Source of the DNA: Adenanthera pavonina
Lineage: Eukaryota > Streptophyta > Magnoliopsida > Fabales > Fabaceae
Reading direction: 5' to 3'
DNA: 64,000 nt
Assembly: GCA_026686845.1 (NCBI GenBank)
Contig: JAIVEN010000011.1
Coordinates: forward strand, 26,522,501 to 26,586,500
A program made the translations under genes and the position numbers. Every line of letters begins with the position of its first letter. Position 1 is the stretch's first letter. Of this stretch, positions 12,342-23,219 are shown piece by piece. The notes under the pieces are model-generated. The model was not told the DNA's origin, made no database searches, and saw only the letters and a program-made list of their open reading frames with translations.

Positions 12342-13470
12342 TGTTAATTCCACCTCCACCACGTCATTGTGTTATGCTCCCATCAAAACTTTGAATCATG
12401 ACCTATGCATATAGGTCAAGTCATCCAGATGTACGTCAGCCTAGCAAGCATGTACCTCATCTTAACATATTTTCTTGGGACAATGAGCCTCATCTTAAAA
12501 AAATTCCATAGAGTAAGGTGAGTTTACCTCTTAGTGCATAAATAACCAAGGGCATGGAAGGGAAGTAGAGCTTGTTACCTAAATCTATCCAAGTAATCAC
12601 GTCAAATGAGTGAACTAGCTTTTAAGATAAAAATGTAGTGAAGGATAAAAAATTAGTTTTATCACAATACACTCTAGTACATTTATCTGAGTGTCATTGC
12701 ACTCACTATACCAAAAATGAGCTATATTGATGCTCAATTATTAGTGGATATTGAAAAAACAAAAGACTAACAAAAATGAGACAAAAGGTTTTGTTGGTGG
12801 TTATTTGATAGTGGAAGCAAGTCTTCATGATTGAAGAATTTATTTTTATAGCTATCCTGACAGATGTGTTAGTTTAACAGATGACCATGCATAGATGTTT
12901 TCAAACTAAACATAAAGTTAAATGGGTTCCACACCTAGATCTATCCCAATTGCCTTAATTTATAGAGGCTCATATAAGTTTATGAATTCCTTAACCTTTT
13001 GTGTTTGTATTAATTCCCTAAGAAACATGCTGCACAAACGTATTCCTAACTGACTGAACTAGAGATCATATCCATATATTGAAAGTCATCACGTGAGAAA
13101 ATGTCATTTTACAAAAACCATGGTTAATGAAGAATGTTTCTCCACTTGTACCAATACCAGCCTTCGAAATTAGATCTATTACACAAAGTTCAAATTGATA
13201 TGTTGCTATAGCCTTTAATAGAAGTAGAAGGTTCCTTAGTGGAACTTCTAGAGCGAATGCTCAAATAGTCTTATCAAATGATAAATTTAGAACAATAGCC
13301 TCTGAATTACCAAGGCATTATGTCTCTTCAATCCCTTAAACCATTTTCCAAAGTGTTCCTCCCTCAAGTATCCATTCCACTATCCATCTCTAGGGATGAG
13401 ACACTTCTTCAAATATTCCCAGGCCAACCTATCAAAGGGATGAGGAAGAACATATATCTATGCCATCTCC
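12342..13470. other. Intergenic stretch, no gene seen
   Basis: About 1.1 kb of AT-rich sequence with no ORF that resembles a known protein and no paired terminal repeats. A CACTATACCAAAAATGAG-like string at about 12703 could be an old transposon end, but I found no partner. Confidence 0.5.
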
Positions 13471-13683
13471 CACTACTATAGAATTGGGCTTTAGGAATGC
13501 ATATTCTAGGATTATATTAAAAAAATGCTAGAAAATGATTTCAAGAATGTGTTTTTCAAAAAAACAAGCTAGAAAGCTGACCTTAAAAAAATTTTTGTAA
13601 AAAAAGAGTTCCCAAAATTTCGCTATTCTAAGCTACTGATTATGTGAAAGACCTTAGGAATGTTTAATTGAGTAAATGTTCAC
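13471..13683 (+). mobile_element. CACTA terminus fragment related to the 16762 element
   Basis: The segment begins CACTACTATAGAATTG and is followed by repeats of the form TTAGGAATGC. This closely resembles the left end of the CACTA element at 16762 (CACTACTATAGAAATTGC, then TTAGGTATGC). The related LTR fragment starts immediately downstream at 13684, and no right end is visible, so it is a truncated terminus. Confidence 0.55.
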
Positions 13684-14960
13684 TGTAATGACCTTAAATA
13701 TCATTTTAAGGACTTTGCATAGTGGTATAGGACCAGAGGGACCAAGATTGGAGGAAGGATCAAAATGGAGCAAATTGGAGAAAGGAACCGAAGAGCATCG
13801 ACAACGCGTTGGTGAATAGTAAAGCCATGGTGAGGAACAGTGTATTAATCAAGCTCGGGCTAAGGCAGAGAACATTGACACCACAGCGAGCTTAAGTGGC
13901 GCCATGGTGCTAGTCACGGAACATGATTAAATTAGAAGTTGAAACAAGTCACGAATGGAAAGAAAAACGGAAGGAGGATGAATAGCTCTGCTAGGGTTTA
14001 GTTTTTGGGAGCGAGAGAACATGATTTTGAGGCTTGGGAAGCTTGATTCTTGTTGGTAAGCTGATCCTCAACCCTCATCTTCGTTTTTCTTCAAGATTAC
14101 TTGGTGATTTTCATGATTTGGGCTAGGCTTCTAATTTGGTTAAGTTTCCTCTAATTAAATTGTATATAAATGTGTTCTAGAGGTATTTTTGGATGTTTCT
14201 ATGGATTGAGTGCTAGTATTATGTTTAAGTGGTATATCTTCCAAACCCTAACTCTTAAATGTTGATATAATTGGGAATCCAAACGTGTTAGGGCATGATT
14301 AGAGTGTTTTGATGCTTCGGTTTGCTTAATGAAGCTTTATTTCCATCTGATCTATGTTCAAGTTGGTAAATGTGTATACTAGTTGTTAAGGAATTGTGAT
14401 GGTAATGGGAATTAATGTTATATAAGTTGTTCTATTACTTGATTGTGATCTCTCGGCTACAGGTTGTAATTGGAAAGGCATTGAATTGGTGGTGGCTGCT
14501 TTATTTGGCCTACCGAGGTGTCAAGCAGGTTTGACAGTTGAGGTAACTGGGGCATCCTTTTGATGTTTGATTGTTTATGTATATATGTATATGGTTGACC
14601 CTTTTTATGTCATAATATATGTGTGTTAGATAGATATGTTTTGCTCTTTTATATCATGGTATGCTCCTTTGCCCAATTATGTCCATTCCTTTTCATACCA
14701 TGATATGTGTAGCTGCACAACTAGTAAGTCATCTATCTTTATCTTAATATATGATGGAGTCGACAATATGATGATAGTGATTATGATATGTGTAACGTAT
14801 GAGGATTATTGATATATGGTATGATGATTATGCACCCCACACTATATTGTATACATTCATATGGCATGCTAGCACATTAGAAAGTGATATGGTAGCATGC
14901 ATTGGGTATTATCACATTGTACACATTATTGAGACATAAGATTGGGTGATGATGCTCTAT
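13684..14960 (+). mobile_element. Fragment of a fourth, diverged LTR of the solo-LTR family
   Basis: It begins TGTAATGACC and then follows copy 2 in order: the GGACCAGAGG..GGAGGAAGG block, a CTAGGGTTTAG..GGCTTGGGAAGCTTGATTC..TTGGTAAG block, and the inverted-repeat region near 14651-14706. Similarity fades near 14960, so about half of a full copy is present. The right boundary is approximate and no duplication was found. Confidence 0.5.
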
Positions 14961-15701
14961 ATACCACGTGGTATGCAAAACCACTAAATAGCACACGAGG
15001 CCTTGTGTTCAATCAAAGAATTTATAATAGCCACTATTGTATTCAATATGAATTATGGATCCTTAACATGGTGCCTTGATGAAATTGTCGAGATCATTCA
15101 ATGTAAGAACAGTTGGTTTACCAAAACTTTTACGATGTTGATCCGTTAGAGTTGCCCCATCAAATAGGGAATTTTGAAGAAGCATGGGCTTTTGAGAAGA
15201 TGCAAAGCTGGAAGTTTTCATTACTATGCAAACAATCTAATATATCTGATTCTCATTCAAAACCTTGGTAATTCAGAACTTTTGTCCCTTAGTTTACTTC
15301 TTATTCCACTTATAGATGATTCATGTTAAATGTATAAAGCAATAAATAAAAAATTAGTCTCATATGAATGAATTCCAATAGAAAACCCCCTAATTTGTTA
15401 GGTATCATTTGATATTTGAACAACATTGAAGGCATGACGAATAAACACAGGCTTCTTATGAACCAAGTAATCAGCGTGTTCTCTTGTTGCCTTTTGCTAT
15501 CAATTCATTTGGCTTCATTTTCTTTGCATGTTCTTCATAATTATATATGCAATTTTTCATTACTGATATTCTTTGATTTCATTTCATTTTCCTGGTCACT
15601 AACTTTATCTGACTTTTGCTTGCTCTGTTCTCGATTTTCATGGAAAAATTGAAGAGAATGAAGCTAATTTGGAGCAGTGGTTAATTTGCATTTGCTAATA
15701 C
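14961..15701. other. Intergenic stretch, no gene seen
   Basis: AT-rich sequence without a recognisable ORF. It ends in AATAC (15697-15701), the left target duplication of solo LTR copy 2. Confidence 0.5.
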
Positions 15702-16761
15702 TGTAACACCCCTCATGTTATTTTCTTGGCATTGTGCTCAGGACCGGAGAAAACAAGATGGAGGAAGGCTCAAGTGGAGTCTGGAAGAGCTCCACGCCGC
15801 AGCGAGAACCATTCCAATGGCGTTGTTCCCGTTGAATTTGGTGGAGCCACGACGAGGTATACTGAGGCTGCGGCGAGGATCGGGAAATTTGTTTAAATCC
15901 GGATCATTTCGGACGAACGGAAAAGAAAGAAACGAAGGAGACCAAGGGAAACCGCTAGGAGCAGTGCTAGGGTTCGAGATTTCCGGCGTCTAGGGGTGAT
16001 TTTCGGACCTTGGAAGCTTGGATTCAAGTTGGTAAGTGTTCTCTACTCCTCTATCTCCATTTTCTTCGGTTAGAGTTTGGGATTTTCGATATTGAGATTA
16101 GATTTCTAGTTTGGGATGAAATCTACCAATTGAAATGGATGAAATGGGATTAAGGAAGTGTGTTTTGGCATCATTGTTGTTTGGATGTGAGTTTTGAAGG
16201 GATTATATGTGTTTAGAGCTTAACCCTAGGTTGTTTTCGGTTAGAGCTTTTGAGAATATGAAGTGTATGTGGTTGTGTAGTGTTTGAGTGATCCCTAAGA
16301 GCTTGCTGATGCATGAAAAAGGTGTTGGAACCTTGGGTTAGGTTAATGTGGTTGAATTGAGATGTTTGCTATATGTGGTTAATTGGGTTATTGTGGTATT
16401 ATGAAGGTTGTTGGCTATTGAGAGGAGTTCACGTATATTGAACAGTTCAAGGAAGTTTATGGAACTCGTGTGCGTGTGGTAACGATAGTTGAGGTAACCG
16501 TTGTTTATTTATTTGTATTATATTTTATATTGGTATGTATATTTATATATATATATGAATGTTTCTTTCATACCACGATATTGATGTGTTGTGTGTACGA
16601 TTTTCTATATATATATATCGTGGTATGTACACAGCTAGTTGATAGTTATGATGATTATGATGATGATGATGATGATGATGATGACGATATTGACATGACA
16701 TGACATGATGCATACATGACATTGTGATATGACGATGATGATGAGTATATGATGATACATG

Positions 16762-19700
16762 CACTACTATAGAAATTGCTTTTAGGTATGCTTATTTTTT
16801 GACTTTGGGTATGCTTTTGAAGGGCACCCCATGTGACCGGTCCAAAAACCTTTCCGTACGCTTAATAAAGCACAGCCATTTCATGGTCAAAAGCATACCC
16901 AAAAGACAGTCTTTGGGTACCCTTCTGATCAAAAGCGTACCCAAAGATCGGCATGTTTGTGTATGCTTTCTACAAAAAGCGCGTCGAAAGCTATTTTATT
17001 TTTTAAAAAATAAAAAAATACATTTATTTTGTTTTCTTCCCTATTCCACATATTACATATATACAACACACCTTTTTCATCTATTCCAGCAATTTCACAA
17101 TATATGACAAAATTGTTGATTAGAAAGTTCAAATGAAATTCATGTAAAAATGAAACATCACAACAATATTTTAACATGCATGCAAAGCATGCCAAAAAAT
17201 CTTTTGCCTACTCTTCTTGAAATCATTTTCTAAAGATAGGAAAAGGAATTGAGAATTCACAATAAAAGAGAAAGCAAAGATAGCGAACTTACTTTCTCCA
17301 TGAATAAGTGTATATAGCTAAGCTTTAGAAATAGCACTTTTGAGAAAGAATTGCCACAAGCTGACTACAACTGCAAAGCATAGGGGGTTAAGACTTGAGA
17401 GTGAGGGAAGCATAACATAACCATAAAATAATGAGCTTGCTTTACTATGCCAAACTAAAATAGTTTTCAATTAAATTAAAATACTAATGTGTGGTTGTAA
17501 ACCATGCCATAACAAAAATCATAACAAGTGAACTTTGAGTTAAATGTAGCAGATTGCTCATCAGCATCATAGAAGTGTATATAGCATATTCCATTTACTT
17601 CCTCAAATACTATTACAGGTGAAATTCTGACCTCAGTCTCTTTGGCTTAAGGTTTTTAAGATTGTAATCAAGCTTTTCCTCAGATTCATATTAAGTCCCT
17701 TCTATTATCCTATCATTCAAGTACTTCTAGTGAATGGGAGTCCCTAGGGTATTTAAAACTTCCAGCAAGTATTGAGCAATATGCTCCTCACCCACTACCA
17801 AATCTTTCACAGATCCTGCTAGTGCATATATAAATTATAGTCAAATAACAAGGTTAAGAAAGAAATTTAAGATAATCATTTTATGGATACACTACTAGCA
17901 TGAGCTAGGTTCGACCCTATTTCTATGTCAGGGATACTTGGAACCAGTACCCCTGGAGTATCTAACACAAATATGAATATCTAGGTCTACCAAAAGAGAC
18001 TCTGAACATTAATGGTCAAGTGAGAAAGAAGGGGTTGAATGAATATCTATGCATTAATAGTTAAATAAAGCCTCATCTTTGCCTGCCCAAATACATAATG
18101 CAATGCCACATCAATCTCATGCACTTTGGTACATTGAACATTAATGAAACTTAGTATACCCCTCGAGTCTCTTTGAACATTCAAAAGAGACTCCTCTAAC
18201 AACCCCTAATAGCCAAAGGCCAGGTTTACATAAAACTCCTATAAAGATCTAGGCTTCCTAAATTAATAACAGAACATATCAATAAGACTAAAAAAACTCC
18301 TAATGGCATCAATAACAACCACAATCTTAGTTCAAACACCAAATAGCAGAGAACCATCGCTCTTTGGTTCAACTGTTCCAATGACAAAAATTATCTTAAA
18401 ATTGAATGAATTTATTTTGTATGAAACTTGAAACACAAGTTGAATTGCTTTCTTCATGCTGATGACATCGTATAACCCATCACTGTGAATTTTGAAAATG
18501 CCTGAGTTATATTCTAATGGTCAAATAAAAAACTTGAAGGTTTGCACATAGCAAGCACCTAAAAGAATTGCATGTAACTTTTGTCCTTTTTACCAAAATA
18601 CAACCCAGTCATCTGATCAACTATTTCTAGAACATTAATGAAAGACACAGCATATCGATATTTAGAAGTATCATAAAATTAATAAAAGCAACAATCAAAA
18701 GATAAATTATCTAGCTAGAATGGAAAATGCCTTGCTTGCTTGATCAATGTGCACTACTTGACTTACATAAGGCTCTTGACATTAGTCCTTGTTACTTCAT
18801 GGCACAACTTTCCTTGCTCAGTGAGTGCACGATGAACCATTATATATGCAAGATTTTCTGTTCCAAAATAAACCTTATACATGACTTGAACCTACATAAT
18901 ATATATCACAATAAGAATAGTTTGAGGAATTACTGAAATTAGATTATCTAATATAATGCACTGTTAATTCCATATTAAAGAGTAAAAGTATGTTAACCTC
19001 ATGAAGACGACACTATGGATGCTTCCTTGTGACCATGTCAATGATTACAGACCTAGACTCCATATATCAGCCGCAGAAGCTTTACTTGAGCACCTACATC
19101 CTTAAATTTATATAACACGTCACATATTGTTCAGGACAACAAATCTACATGGAGTTTATGATATTGTTTGAGTTTCTATCGCAGTTCCATAAAAGTAACA
19201 AATTACAAAGGAATGTCATTTACTTTAACCATATCAAAAACATAGATTACTGCAAATTGTAGGCAACCAGATTGTTCGACCCCTGCCAATTCCTAGTAGA
19301 AACGCAAACGTATTGTAGCAAATATAGATTCCGCTTACCTAGTCGTTTATTTAAGGGAAAAAAATAGAACAATTTATTCAAATATAGTGCAGGCGACGAT
19401 GCACTGAAAATGAGTTTTAAGAGCTATGAACTACCACATGTAAATCAGAGCCTTCAGCAATTGCCAACATGAACCAATCTTATGGACACAAAACTAATGT
19501 TAATGATTATATGTCAGGATAGGGTAACAATTGGAAATTGCCGATTCACTCAACACCAAAATTGACATTAAAACCCTAAGGTGACAACGGGTCATCAAAT
19601 ATTCGACAAAGGCAAATGATTACAGAAGTGGTAACAAGATGAAAGCTTTACCAAAGATGAAAGATTGAGTAGAAGAGTCAACCACCACTTCAAATAAGTC

Positions 19701-20322
19701 TTTACTCGAAGCGAGCTCTGGTTGAAGATTTGCAACCTGCAGAGGCAGCGAGGGTTAGGGTCTAGGATTCACACTCCAAGCTACAAGATCTGGGCCACCA
19801 CTGTCGTCTTCCAAGCCACCATCATTAATGAAGATTCTTCCAATGGCACCACCACCACAGATTCGGTGACCCACACACGACCCGCGAAGCCAATGACCTA
19901 ACCTAAAGAGGCAACAGGCCGAGATGCACAGGAAGACCGACGAGGAGTTTTGACTTTTATGCAAAATAGATGGAAGAGGGCGGGAGAGGTTTTGGTTCAG
20001 AAGAAAAGTGAGTGAAGATTTTTTTATGGGAGTCAGGTTATATCCAGCGATTTAGAAGCACTGTAGATTTTTAATGAACTTTTGGTATGCTTTTTCTAAA
20101 TAGCACGTCAAAAATCCTCATTATGTGGGTATGCTTTTAAACAAGGTGCACCCATTTACCTTTCAGTAAACAAATTTTGGTATGCTTTTCATTGGAGGCA
20201 TACCAAAATATAAATGTTTGGATATTCTTTTTGTTGTAAGCATACCTAGAGGTGTTTTTTGGTATGCTTTTATAAAAAGCATACCTATATGTGTGTACCT
20301 ATATGCAAAATCTGTAGTAGTG
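16762..20322 (+). mobile_element. Non-autonomous CACTA (En/Spm-like) transposon, 3.56 kb
   Basis: The left end CACTACTATAG and right end CTGTAGTAGTG are inverted repeats. Both subterminal regions are dense in GGTATGCTTTT and its complement (16790-16980 and 20090-20290), the usual transposase-binding repeats of this class. Flanking 3-bp duplications are ATG (16759-16761) and GTG (20323-20325, one change). The uninterrupted site is visible in solo LTR copy 3 (near 24630-24660, minus strand), which confirms the insertion. No transposase ORF is present, so movement would need an enzyme supplied in trans. Inside is a protein-kinase fragment at about 19010-19095. Confidence 0.87.
19010..19095 (-). 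pseudogene. Captured MAP3K-like protein kinase fragment (subdomain IX)
   Basis: On the minus strand one frame reads AADIWSLG and, after a one-base shift, VIIDMVTRKHP followed by TAG. This corresponds to kinase subdomain IX, whose invariant Asp sits in D-x-W-S-L-G, followed by the M-x-T-x-x-x-P-W stretch of MAP kinase kinase kinases. The TAG sits where Trp is expected, so a G-to-A change explains it. Only one exon-sized piece is recognisable, inside the CACTA element, so it is a captured, dead gene fragment. The MAP3K subgroup is inferred from a short match. Confidence 0.5.
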
Positions 20323-21655
20323 GTGAGAATCACCACATGACATTGTGAGATTATGATATATGGTGGTTTGGGTAGTGATAATTATATGATATGATATGAT
20401 ACATGATTAGAGAGGATAAGGATGGGATCCCTGTCGCTAAATCCTCCCCTATGGCCAGGGGAGCTAGGCGGTAGTGGACTACACCTTCCCTAAATCACCA
20501 CCAATTCGAGGTGGTCCAGGGGAAGGAGAGCCATGGTCTGAACATTAGTGTTACCTTTGGCCGGGCGCACTAATAGGAGGTGAGATTGGTGATGTCCTGG
20601 AATCAGTCTTCACCGACTGTTGGAACGGAGTTACCTATACGAAATGTCCTGTCATGATGATAGCCCGTGGTTCTAACTGTATGCAAGGGAGACATGCATA
20701 CCATTCATTGCACATTGCATTCATGAGTTGTATGGAATATATATATATATGTATGTGTTTGTCCCTGGTTACTGAAACATTGTCTCACACCCCTCTCCCA
20801 TGACTAACCTTTTAGGTAACAGTTCTGGTACTAGTCCAGAGAAGACGCAGGAGCAGCTGTGTACGTGGTAATAGCCTATGTAGTGTGTGTATTTTGGGAT
20901 AATGTATCTTGTGCTAGATAGGATAGATAATGGCTTGTAATGGATAAATGATACGGTTGAGGCTGGTCATGAATGTATGTATGTTTATGTATGTGGTATG
21001 CATAGTTGTATGGTGTTGGAGTTTGAAGAGTTATATGTTGGTTTGTTTTAGGACCTGTAGCCTGTTCTGTCAAGTTGGGTTCCAAGGGATCAAATCTCAG
21101 AGGAGTGGTTCTTTTGAGGTGAAACCTCTTTGAACAAGTTGGTTTGGGAGTTTTGGACCTGTATGATTGGTCTGTGAGTGTCCATTTGCCTTTGGTGGTA
21201 ATTGGAGGTTATTAGTGGTGAGTTTTGGTCAATAAGTGACCAAAATAGTGTTAAGGGTCTAGAATCTCCATACGGAGTTGAATTGAGGTAAAAGTGGTGT
21301 CTTTGGATAGATTAGGACTAGATTGATTTGTAGGAGTTGGAATCAAGTCAATCGGAGGTCGGAGCATAAAGTTATACACGTAAGAAGTTTGCCCCGGAAT
21401 GTGGAAATTGCTAATATGGGATATCAACATGGGGCGCTGCAGCTCCAGAGTCTAGGCCGCGGTGCCAATGAAGCCAGTAGCGATGTAGAAACAGGGGAAG
21501 CCGGAGCCGCGGCCCCAGCCCAGTATTTGGGGGTTTTAAGGTCGTTTCCGCTGTTTTGAAGCATTGGAGAGTTGTTTTGAGATGTCAGGGTTGTGTTTGG
21601 TTAAATTTTGAAGTTTTTAGTTAAGTCTGGAGTTGTCAAGAGGTAGGGTGTTACA

Positions 21656-22651
21656 AATACCAGAATATTTCTATTAGAATTGAATACATTTGTTATTTTA
21701 TTTGGATATTTAGATTTCCCTTATATTGAAATATGTTTATATATAGTTTAAAAATATAAGGATTAAAAATTATCAAAACTCGTAGCATTTAGCCACAAAA
21801 TTAGTTTGATATGAAAATCACTATGAAAAACTACTACTTATTAATCGCCCGCCAAGTGCAATGGTTTCAATGAGTGATGCAAATTGGAGAAAACCAACAT
21901 TAAAACAGAAGCGTTGAAAATTCAATACTGAATTTTAATGATAAAATGCAAGATATCAAGTGAGCATGATATGAAAACATGCAACTTTGAAAAGAGAGGG
22001 AAAATGAAATTAAATGCATGTCCACCAAATTTGTCACAGGAAACAGTGACTTGTTAGATTTTTTCTGGGCCATCGATCACTAATTGGATTGAAAGAAACC
22101 ATTTTAAGACTGTATTACAACATAGTATAGAAGTATTATAATAAAAGACTGTTTTAAAGGCCATCAATGGCCTAGTACCTTTATAGACAAATAAAACAAC
22201 GCAGGACATCCAGGCATATCTAAAACCAGCGGCTTAACTTGCTATATATATATAAACCAAAATAGAGGCCTACCTTGCCAAACAGATCGAAATGCATCTA
22301 GATGACCTTAGCAATTTTTAGTGTCTTGTCAATGTTTCATGTTGAATGTGTTTTTATCCACCAGATGCCGGAATGCATTAAGGAAAAGTAAACGAAATGT
22401 AAAACCCTAATCACCCTTTGTCCAACTGAAATCGTCGAATAAATCATCTTAGCTCCACAAAAAGAGAAAAACAGGGATTAAAAAAAAATCAGGAAGAATA
22501 ACTTGTCAGTACACCTCCTTGTGCTTTACCCCATAATAAACATTGTTTCGAACGAGGGAACCAAGAATTGATTATAAGCATTCCGTATAAACCTTCCACA
22601 ACACCTTCCATTGATGGCCGGAGAGGAAAACAGAGGAAGAGAAAAGTGTAC
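21656..22651. other. Intergenic stretch, no gene seen
   Basis: AT-rich sequence between the solo LTR and the EXO70-like exon. It may include intron sequence of the EXO70-like fragment, but I could not find a second exon on the minus strand. Confidence 0.5.
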
Positions 22652-22810
22652 CTGAGTTGGACGCATGCCGGTCACAAGGGCGGAGAGGTGGTGATCAAAA
22701 GAACCGAGAATGGCGACCATGTTGTCGGTAATGGCCTGGGTTTTATGCAGTGGATCCGTCACAAATGTTGCTCTTTCCTTTGGAAAATCCACTGCTTGTG
22801 GTATCGCCAT
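22652..22810 (-). pseudogene. Orphan first exon resembling exocyst subunit EXO70A1
   Basis: The minus-strand ORF starts with ATG at 22808-22810 and gives 53 residues ending MRPTQ, followed by a splice donor (CAG/GTACAC). The run ITDNMVAILGSFDHHLSAL is characteristic of the N-terminus of plant EXO70A1, the exocyst subunit that tethers secretory vesicles at the plasma membrane. The remaining exons, needed for an EXO70 of over 600 residues, are not seen in the about 1 kb downstream before the solo LTR. Some family residues appear changed (for example HHLSALVTGM). The simplest reading is a truncated or transduplicated gene fragment; a very long first intron continuing beyond the LTR cannot be excluded. 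Confidence 0.7.
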
Positions 22811-23214
22811 TGTTCATAGCAAATTTTCTCACACTTTTCCGTACGTCCTTGTTAGGGCACAAGGAAAACGAAAAACAAAAGTTGCCAAGCTTGATCCAAT
22901 ATTCGCCAAATCCCCTTTCTTTCGTAATGCGTCAGTTGCTGTTCCACTTCCCGTCCTTCATCCCGAGACGAACCCAAGGAAATAATTGAAAATTCAAGTT
23001 TTTATTTTAGTTTTGACAATAACACAACTGGAATTATAAACTTTATTGACTAATAAAATAACACGACTTGAATTTCAAATTAATTTTAAGAAATTTATAT
23101 TCATGTGAAAAATCATGATGTTTACCTGCATGCATTCTATTAAAAAAAATGTATTCATGTTGGTTGACACTAGAAAGAATTGATTTTGGAAGGTTCGGCT
23201 GTGGGAAAACAACA
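22811..23214 (-). other. Putative 5' leader/upstream region of the EXO70-like exon
   Basis: This lies upstream of the EXO70-like ATG on the minus strand. It is GC-richer near the exon and AT-rich further out. I recognise no other gene; the plus-strand ORFs here have no support. Confidence 0.4.
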
Positions 23215-23219
23215 ACAAT

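Larger units (their letters stand above)
15702..21655 (+). mobile_element. Solo LTR copy 2, interrupted by a CACTA element
   Basis: The segment starts TGTAACACCCCTCATG and ends GTAGGGTGTTACA, so the 10 terminal bases are inverted repeats. It is flanked by perfect AATAC duplications (15697-15701 and 21656-21660). With the 3.56-kb CACTA insertion and its 3-bp duplication removed, the LTR is about 2.39 kb, matching copies 1 and 3 in inverse orientation. It has an inverted repeat at 16569-16627 and a (GAT)n run near 16647-16690. The short ORF at 15715-15993 lies in the conserved LTR block and is not a gene. Confidence 0.87.

Noticed and set aside
16543..16764. His-rich minus-strand ORF
   Set aside because: It is produced by the (GAT)n repeat in solo LTR copy 2.
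22568..22989. Three overlapping plus-strand ORFs
   Set aside because: They are antisense to the EXO70-like exon and its leader, and only the minus frame has recognisable motifs.
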